In this document: positions 21,165 through 26,140 of the stretch, one piece after another
Layout of the letters: each line of letters starts with the position of its first letter
How positions within the stretch are numbered: position 1 is the first letter of the stretch
Source of the DNA: an uncultured Collinsella sp.
GTDB taxonomy: Bacteria > Actinomycetota > Coriobacteriia > Coriobacteriales > Coriobacteriaceae
NCBI GenBank assembly: GCA_902492855.1
Contig: CABUMU010000008.1
Coordinates: forward strand, 1-26,140
Direction: 5' to 3'
Length of the DNA stretch: 26,140 nt
Notes under the pieces: model-generated
Seen by the model: only the letters and a program-made list of their open reading frames with translations
Told to the model about the DNA's origin: nothing
Databases searched by the model: none
Translations under genes and position numbers: made by a program

Positions 21165-22313
21165 ATGAAAACCATCAATCGTCTGGCCTCCTTTATCAAG
21201 GCCGACCACCGTTACGTGTACCTGGGCACGAGCGTTATCGCGGCGCTCGGCCTGGCGTTTAGTCAGCGCAACCCCACGCCGCTGAGCTTCTTGGCGCCTA
21301 CGGGCGTGTTCCAAGACTGCCTCTGGGCAATCCTTTGGGCCTGGCTCGTCGTGTCGGCGGCGGCGCTGGTCGCCAAGCTCATGCACTGGAACGACTATCG
21401 CGAGGCGTCGCCGTTCGCATCCGAGCGCTTCCGTCGTGGCGCACGCTTAGGCAGCTACGTCGTGGTCGCCATCGCGGCGATCTTCTTTATCGACCGCTGC
21501 GTCATGTCATTTATCGACCTGGTGCAGGTGAGCGTTGTCTCGGATTCCAACCCCAGCGACTTTTTGTCGAGCCTGGTCTACATGACCTACAAGAGCGGCG
21601 ACTTCTTTATCCGCGGCATCGAGATCACCATCGCACTTGCGACCTTCGGTACCGTCATCGCCTTTTTCCTGGCGCTGCTCTTTGTGTTCCTGCGTATTCA
21701 GACGTTCGACCGCGTGGATAACGATCTGGTGCGCTTCTTTAAGAGCATCGGCCGCGGCTTTGCGACCGTCTACTCTACCATCGTGCGCGGCACGCCCATG
21801 ATGGTCCAGGGCCTGCTCATCTATTACGCGGGCTTCACCGTTTTGCGCGGCATGGGCTTCGAGACCGCCCAGGCCAACCAGATTTGGAGTACCTTCACCG
21901 CCGGTCTCGTCACCATCTCGCTCAACTCCACCGCCTACATGATGGAGGTCCTGCGCGGCGGCATCGAGTCCATCGATCCCGGCCAGGCCGAGGCGGCGCG
22001 CTCGCTGGGTCTGTCGCAGTGGCAGGCCATGCGCAAGGTCGTGTTCCCCCAGGGTATTAAAAACGCGATCCCCGCACTCACCAACGAGCTCATCATCAAC
22101 ATCAAGGATTCGTCGGTGCTTTCGGTCATCGGCGTGTTCGACCTCATGTACGCCACCACCACCGTCGCCGGCGTGTACTACCGCCAGATGGAGGTCTACT
22201 GCGTGGCGCTCGTGGTCTACCTGATCCTGACGCTCGTGGCGAGCCGCCTGCTCGAGGCCTTTGGCAAAAAGCTCGGCGCCGAGGCCCCGGCAACGCTGCC
22301 CAGCTCCAACTAG
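21165..22313 (+). CDS. Amino-acid ABC transporter permease (HisM/GlnP type)
   Basis: A 382-aa membrane protein, longer than the usual ~220-aa permease. About 130 extra N-terminal residues add three predicted helices (around 25-45, 47-68 and 95-115). The conserved permease core starts near residue 145 (FFIRGIEITIALATFGTVIAFFLALLFVFLR). It contains RGTPMMVQGLLIYY, LNSTAYMMEVLRGGIESIDPGQAEAARSLGLSQWQAMRKVVFPQGIKNAIPALTNELI, the EAA loop that docks the ATPase, and KDSSVLSVIGV. It is flanked by the binding protein and ATPase genes. The role of the extra helices is unknown. Confidence 0.93.
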   Translation: MKTINRLASFIKADHRYVYLGTSVIAALGLAFSQRNPTPLSFLAPTGVFQDCLWAILWAWLVVSAAALVAKLMHWNDYREASPFASERFRRGARLGSYVVVAIAAIFFIDRCVMSFIDLVQVSVVSDSNPSDFLSSLVYMTYKSGDFFIRGIEITIALATFGTVIAFFLALLFVFLRIQTFDRVDNDLVRFFKSIGRGFATVYSTIVRGTPMMVQGLLIYYAGFTVLRGMGFETAQANQIWSTFTAGLVTISLNSTAYMMEVLRGGIESIDPGQAEAARSLGLSQWQAMRKVVFPQGIKNAIPALTNELIINIKDSSVLSVIGVFDLMYATTTVAGVYYRQMEVYCVALVVYLILTLVASRLLEAFGKKLGAEAPATLPSSN

Positions 22314-22335
22314 GCTCAAGACGAGGAGAATCATC

Positions 22336-23121
22336 ATGGCAGATATCGCCACTACCGGCACCGCGGCCGCCGCACAGACCAATGAGCCGCTTATCCGCGT
22401 CGAGGGCCTGCGCAAGAGCTTTGGCTCGCTCGAGGTGCTTAAGGGCATCGACCTGTCCGTTAACCCCGGCGAGGTCGTTACCATTATCGGCGCCTCGGGC
22501 TCGGGCAAGTCGACCTTCCTGCGCTGCCTCAACCTGCTCGAGACTCCGGACGCGGGCCATATCTGGTTTCACGGCCAGGACCTTACGGCCGAGCGCTGCA
22601 ACATTAACAAGCTGCGTGAGGACATCGGCATGGTGTTCCAGGGCTTTAACCTGTTCAACAACATGGATGTGCTCGACAACTGCACGCTCGCGCCCGTCAC
22701 GCTCAAAAAGATGAGCAAGGCCGAGGCCGAGAAGGTCGCGATGGAGCATCTGACGAGCGTGGGGCTCGAAAAGTTCGCGCACGCCGCCGTGGGCCGCCTA
22801 TCCGGTGGCCAAAAGCAGCGCGTGGCCATCGCGCGCGCCCTGTGCATGAATCCGCAGATCATGCTGTTCGACGAGCCGACCTCCGCACTCGACCCCGAGA
22901 TCGTGGGAGAGGTGCTCGAGGTCATGCGCAAGCTTGCGGCCGACGGCATGACCATGGTCGTCGTCACGCACGAGATGGCCTTTGCCCGAACCGTGTCCGA
23001 CCGCGTGGTCTTTATGGACAAGGGCGTGGTGCTCGAGGACGCCGCGCCGGCCGAGCTCTTCGGCAACCCCAAGCACCAGCGCACCCGCGAGTTCCTCTCG
23101 CGTTATCTCGAGGACAAATAA
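22336..23121 (+). CDS. Amino-acid ABC transporter ATPase (GlnQ type)
   Basis: A 261-aa ATPase with complete motifs: Walker A GASGSGKST (Lys58), Q-loop MVFQGFNLF, signature LSGGQKQRVAIARAL (about 155-169), Walker B LFDEPTSALDPE and switch His in VVTHEM. It powers import through the permease encoded just upstream. I chose ATG 22336, preceded by GAGGAG (22323-22328); the open frame continues upstream into the permease gene without a ribosome site. Residues 1-18 are an Ala/Thr-rich extension not usual in GlnQ. Confidence 0.95.
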   Translation: MADIATTGTAAAAQTNEPLIRVEGLRKSFGSLEVLKGIDLSVNPGEVVTIIGASGSGKSTFLRCLNLLETPDAGHIWFHGQDLTAERCNINKLREDIGMVFQGFNLFNNMDVLDNCTLAPVTLKKMSKAEAEKVAMEHLTSVGLEKFAHAAVGRLSGGQKQRVAIARALCMNPQIMLFDEPTSALDPEIVGEVLEVMRKLAADGMTMVVVTHEMAFARTVSDRVVFMDKGVVLEDAAPAELFGNPKHQRTREFLSRYLEDK

Positions 23122-23146
23122 CCGACCGCAAACTCTTGCGTTGCAG

Positions 23147-23170
23147 GGCCGCTCCCGTGGGGCGGCCTTT
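23147..23170 (+). terminator. Terminator after the ABC importer operon
   Basis: GGCCGCTCC (23147-23155), loop CGT, GGGGCGGCC (23159-23167), nine pairs with one T-G, then TTTG. It lies 26 bp after the ATPase stop and 27 bp before the peptidase start, so the peptidase may be expressed by read-through or from its own promoter. Confidence 0.7.
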
Positions 23171-23193
23171 GTCGTCACAATCGAAAGGATGTC

Positions 23194-24609
23194 ATGGCCG
23201 AGGTTTGGCGCTTCTTTGCGCATGAGGACGATTTTGCCGATTTGGATGAAACTGGCGCGTGCGAGCGCCTGGGGCGCGTGCTGTCGTTTCCGACCATCTC
23301 GAGCATGGATGCCGAGGCGGTGGACTGGCAGCCGTTCGACGACCTGCGCGCCTATATGCAGCAGGCCTGGCCGCACGTATTTGCGGCGGGCGAGGTCGAG
23401 CTTATCGACCATTCGCTATTGGTGACACTTAGCGGTTCCGACCCTGCCCTCAAGCCCGTTATGCTCATGGGCCACATGGACGTGGTCCCCGTGGTGCCGG
23501 GTACCGAGGCCGACTGGACGCACGCCCCCTTTAGCGGGCACGTGGACGACACCTACATCTGGGGCCGTGGAGCGATCGACATGAAGGACCAGGTCGCAGG
23601 CATTCTCGAGGCTGTCGAGTATGCGCTGGCGCACGGTTGGCAGCACGAGCGCACGCTGTTCCTGGCCTTTGGCCAGGACGAGGAGACAACGCAGTACGGT
23701 GCAGGCGCCATCGGCCGCGCGCTCGAGGAGCGCGGTGTTGAGCTCGAGTTCCTGATCGACGAGGGCGACTACCGCATCGTTTCGGATGCCGAGTACAGCG
23801 CGGGCGAGGGTTGGCTCATGCACGCCGACCTCGCGGAGAAGGGCTATGCCGATATCGTGCTCAAGACGAAGAGTGAGGGTGGACATTCTTCTAACCCCTA
23901 CGGCGGCACGTCGCTCGAGGTGCTCAGCCGTGCCATCACCGCAATCTGCGATATCGAGTGGCCGACGCGCGTGACCGACTTGCTTGCCGCCCAGCTCGTC
24001 GAGCTGGGGCTCTACACGGCGGATGAAATTGCCGCCAACGGGGGCGCCATTGTCCGCGATTGCCTCGCCAGCAAGAAGCTCTATCCGCTGGTGACGACCA
24101 CCTGCGCACCCACGCAGATCGAGGGTGGCAGCACCGGCGCCAACGTAATGCCGCAGGATATGTGGGCCAACATCAACTTCCGCATGCTCGAGGGCACGAG
24201 CGTGGCCGACGTTGTGGCGCGCTGCCGTGAGGCGGTTGCCGGGGCGGACCTTGCCGGTCGTGTCGAAGTGGAGCTAGGCCCCGGCAGCTCCGAACCCTCG
24301 CCGTCCCTGCACATCGGTGGCCCCGGCCTCGAGGCGGTTCGCTCCATCGCCGCCCGCTATTTCCGTGATCCAAAGGGGACGGAGGAAAATGGATCATTCG
24401 AGCCAGTGGCAATTGTGCCCTCGACCGTGATCGGTGCGACCGACGCTGCCAACTACCAGCACATTTGCCCTGAGTGCATTCGCTTCTCGGCCTTTGTGGC
24501 TGATGACGACGAGTGTGATCGCGGCGTCCACGGCACCAACGAGCGCATCACCCGCCGCGCCTACCTCCAGGGCATCCGCTTCCTCGTCGCTCTACTCCAA
24601 ACGCTCTAG
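23194..24609 (+). CDS. M20-family metallopeptidase (dipeptidase/deacylase)
   Basis: 471 aa. Metal-site motifs are GHMDVVP (His94, catalytic Asp96), GRGAIDMKD (Asp129) and QDEET (catalytic Glu163, ligand Glu164). GGHSSNPYGGTSLEVLSRAI opens the dimerisation domain, and the final His ligand is probably in NYQHICPECIRFS. Family members hydrolyse dipeptides, N-acyl amino acids or related amides in the cytosol; its place after an amino-acid importer fits peptide or amino-acid use. A 24-nt repeat (24375-24398) lies in frame and encodes KGTEENGS, about residues 394-401, between two conserved parts of the catalytic domain. The start follows GAAAGGA. Confidence 0.9.
   Translation: MAEVWRFFAHEDDFADLDETGACERLGRVLSFPTISSMDAEAVDWQPFDDLRAYMQQAWPHVFAAGEVELIDHSLLVTLSGSDPALKPVMLMGHMDVVPVVPGTEADWTHAPFSGHVDDTYIWGRGAIDMKDQVAGILEAVEYALAHGWQHERTLFLAFGQDEETTQYGAGAIGRALEERGVELEFLIDEGDYRIVSDAEYSAGEGWLMHADLAEKGYADIVLKTKSEGGHSSNPYGGTSLEVLSRAITAICDIEWPTRVTDLLAAQLVELGLYTADEIAANGGAIVRDCLASKKLYPLVTTTCAPTQIEGGSTGANVMPQDMWANINFRMLEGTSVADVVARCREAVAGADLAGRVEVELGPGSSEPSPSLHIGGPGLEAVRSIAARYFRDPKGTEENGSFEPVAIVPSTVIGATDAANYQHICPECIRFSAFVADDDECDRGVHGTNERITRRAYLQGIRFLVALLQTL
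24375..24398 (+). repeat. GGGGACGGAGGAAAA repeat inside the peptidase gene
   Basis: Matches the intergenic repeat at 3052-3075 at 23 of 24 positions and keeps the reading frame open. The palindromic half TTTTCC present in the intergenic copy is not retained here. Confidence 0.7.
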
Positions 24610-24610
24610 A

Positions 24611-24635
24611 ATGTGACAAAGCGACAGTCCCTTTG
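24611..24635. repeat. TGTGACAAAGGG-type palindrome, copy 7 (truncated)
   Basis: ATGTGACAAAGCG, ACAGT, CCCTTTG, 1 bp after the peptidase stop codon. The expected TCACAT end is absent; the next repeat begins 1 bp later at 24637. Confidence 0.8.
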
Positions 24636-24636
24636 C

Positions 24637-24692
24637 TAGCCGTTGGGGACGTTCTTAAACGACTAGTCGTTAAGGAACGTCCCCAACGGCTA
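24637..24692. repeat. GGGGACGTTCTT palindromic repeat, full copy with inner palindrome
   Basis: TAGCCGTTGGGGACGTTC (24637-24654) and its complement (24675-24692) form 18-bp perfect arms. The interior holds a second perfect palindrome AACGACTAGTCGTT (24658-24671). Compared with the copy at 2993, TAGTCG has become TAGCCG on the left and CGGCTA on the right, a compensated change. The remainder of the gap to 24900 holds no supported gene; a possible 8- to 10-codon open frame lies at 24787-24819. Confidence 0.85.
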
Positions 24693-24900
24693 CGTCCAAT
24701 CATTCCGTGCGGGTTATATGCAGGTTTGCCTGCGCACGCTATCATATATGGGTTAGACCGCAACTATGTACCCCATACGTGAAGGGATGCGCATGTATCT
24801 GAAGATCGACATGTTCTAGCTGGGCTTACCCCCGCAGTGGCGCCGCGCGCCCCATCAACTCTGCCGATTTTCGCCTTCACGCACATAAAGGAGTCCCGCC

Positions 24901-25968
24901 ATGCGCGACAAGCTCGAAAAGATCATCAAGGCCTACGAGGAGCTCGAGAAGAAGCTTTCTGACCCGGCCGTCGCCTCCGATATCAAGGAGTTCACGCGTC
25001 TCAACAAGGAGTACGCGCACCAGTCCGACCTCATCGCCGCCTCGCGCGAGTACATCGGCGCGCTCGATGACATCGAGGCCGCCAAGGAGATGCTCCGCGA
25101 CACCAGCGATGCGGACGAGAAGGAGATGCTCCAGATGGACATCTCCGAGAACGAGGAAAAGCTTCCCCAGCTCGAGGAAGACATCAAGTACATGCTCATC
25201 CCGAGTGACCCCAACGACGACAAGAACACCATCGTCGAGATTCGCTCCGCCGCCGGTGGCGACGAGGCAGCCATCTTCGCCGGCGACTTGTACAAGATGT
25301 ACCAGCGCTTCTGCGAATCGCGCGGCTGGAAGACCACCGTGCTCGATTCCAGCCCCAGCGAGGCAGGCGGCTTTAAGTCCATCGAGTTCAAGGTCGAGGG
25401 CGACCGCGTCTACTCCGTCATGAAGTTCGAGTCCGGCGTGCACCGCGTCCAGCGCGTTCCCAAGACCGAGTCCCAGGGCCGCATTCAGACCTCCACGGCG
25501 ACCGTCGCCGTGCTTCCCGAGGCCGAGGAGATCGACGTTCAGATCAACCAGTCCGACCTGCGCATCGACACCTACTGCGCCTCCGGCCCTGGCGGTCAGT
25601 GCGTTAACACCACCTACTCCGCCGTGCGCATTACCCACCTGCCCACCAACACCGTGGTGCAGTCGCAGGAGCAGCGTTCCCAGATCCAGAACCGCGAGGT
25701 CTGCATGCAGATGCTGCGCGCCCGTCTGTACGAGATGGAGCTCGAGAAGCAGCAGGCCGAGCTCGGTGCCGAGCGCCAGAGCCAGATCGGCCACGGCAAC
25801 CGTTCCGAGAAGATCCGTACTTACAACCAGCCCCAGGACCGCGTGACCGATCACCGCATCGGCTTCAACTCCACCTACAACGGCGTCCTTCTGGGCGATC
25901 AGCTCGGCACCGTGATCGAGGCACTCGCCGCCGCCGAGCGAGCCGAGAAGCTGGCACAGGCCGTTTAA
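24901..25968 (+). CDS. prfA: Peptide chain release factor 1
   Basis: A 355-aa class I release factor that ends translation at UAA and UAG. The N-terminal coiled coil, residues ~1-100, is followed by the stop-codon reading motif PKT (187-189, the PxT form that marks RF1) and GGQ (231-233), whose Gln triggers peptidyl-tRNA hydrolysis. GGQCVNTTYSAVRITH differs from the commoner GGQHVNTTDSAVRITH by Cys for His and Tyr for Asp. ITHLPTNTVVQSQEQRSQ and RSEKIRTYNQPQDRVTDHRI complete the family. The start at 24901 follows AAAGGAG. The structured repeat begins at the base after its stop codon. In many bacteria prmC, the methylase of the GGQ glutamine, follows prfA; it would lie beyond the window. Confidence 0.97.
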   Translation: MRDKLEKIIKAYEELEKKLSDPAVASDIKEFTRLNKEYAHQSDLIAASREYIGALDDIEAAKEMLRDTSDADEKEMLQMDISENEEKLPQLEEDIKYMLIPSDPNDDKNTIVEIRSAAGGDEAAIFAGDLYKMYQRFCESRGWKTTVLDSSPSEAGGFKSIEFKVEGDRVYSVMKFESGVHRVQRVPKTESQGRIQTSTATVAVLPEAEEIDVQINQSDLRIDTYCASGPGGQCVNTTYSAVRITHLPTNTVVQSQEQRSQIQNREVCMQMLRARLYEMELEKQQAELGAERQSQIGHGNRSEKIRTYNQPQDRVTDHRIGFNSTYNGVLLGDQLGTVIEALAAAERAEKLAQAV

Positions 25969-26140
25969 GTTACGGCGTTTTACCAAACGCCGTAACTGCT
26001 CGACGCTGCGCGCCACCCAGAGCGACAATTTGGCATTCAAAAGGCAAGGCATGACCAGAAGGTCTATGCCTTGCCTTTTTCATGCCAACTTGTTCGCTCT
26101 GGACGTCGCTCGCTGTCCGTCCTCTACCTGCGGCGTTGCC
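25969..26140 (+). repeat. Structured intergenic repeat, copy 2 of 2 (reaches window end)
   Basis: Hairpin 1 GTTACGGCGTTT, loop TACC, AAACGCCGTAAC (25969-25996). Linker GCTCGACGCTGC (25998-26009). Outer stem CCAGAGCGA (26017-26025) with TCGCTCTGG (26094-26102). Inner stem TTGGCAT with ATGCCAA. Apical stem of 14 bp (26039-26052 with 26066-26079) capped by GACC-AGAA-GGTC and a bulged T (26065). It ends CGGCGTTGCC. Compared with copy 1, GCGG/CCGC became GGCG/CGCC in hairpin 1 and the apical stem changed on both sides. It directly follows prfA and could end its transcript; the apical arm ends in TTTTT. Confidence 0.8.

Noticed and set aside
25969..26140. tRNA or known riboswitch in the structured element
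   Set aside because: The fold has one small hairpin and one long arm, with no tRNA TPsiC-like or CCA features, and I cannot match it to a riboswitch I know.

Overview
The window reads as a chromosomal segment of a high-GC Coriobacteriia gut bacterium. A Collinsella-like genome is my best guess from the protein sequences, the strong G/C third-position bias, and the many short palindromic repeats between genes. This assignment is inference; no rRNA or other taxonomic marker lies in the window. I found no tRNA, rRNA, CRISPR array, insertion sequence or prophage gene.

Layout. (1) 1-2800, minus strand: a MarR repressor followed by two half-size ABC exporter genes, the second cut by the window edge, with 8-bp stop/start overlaps and a good promoter covered by an inverted repeat. 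(2) 2812-3080: a repeat cluster. (3) 3199-4345: a pyridoxamine kinase overlapping a small Cys-rich TIGR04076-like protein. (4) 4426-5891: an AAA/DUF4143 ATPase gene, AT-richer than its neighbours, preceded by three direct repeats at an exact 33-bp period. (5) 5987-6433: a low-molecular-weight tyrosine phosphatase. (6) 6494-10512: an alpha-glucoside module with an RpiR regulator divergent from a GH4 6-phospho-alpha-glucosidase and a PTS IICB permease. (7) 10743-18004: the most interesting part, described below. (8) 18181-20020: a one-pass membrane protein of unknown function and a LacX-type aldose epimerase. (9) 20229-24609: an amino-acid ABC importer (Tat-type lipoprotein, permease, ATPase) and an M20 peptidase. 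(10) 24901-25968: prfA, followed by a second copy of the structured repeat of region 2.

The 12.1-17.0 kb locus looks like a prenylated-FMN (prFMN) aromatic-acid decarboxylase system. It has a UbiD-family decarboxylase that closely resembles gallate decarboxylase LpdC, a UbiX/LpdB flavin prenyltransferase and an SLC13-type anion transporter. It also has a two-domain protein joining an LpdD-like domain to an isopentenyl-diphosphate isomerase/Nudix domain. UbiX needs dimethylallyl monophosphate, so a prenyl-diphosphate enzyme fused to the accessory subunit suggests local supply of the prenyl donor. The isomerase domain has Ala where the catalytic Cys should be, so it may do a different reaction. 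The promoters of the fusion gene and the transporter carry nearly the same 19-bp dyad in the same position next to a -35 box, which makes them one regulon; a MerR-type regulator lies just downstream of the locus.

Intergenic DNA is full of repeats: seven copies of a TGTGACAAAGGG palindrome, three of a GGGGACGTTCTT palindrome (one abutting and truncating a TGTGACAAAGGG copy), and two of a GGGGACGGAGG element, one of them inside the M20 peptidase reading frame. There are also two copies of a ~170-nt element whose stems differ by compensating changes.
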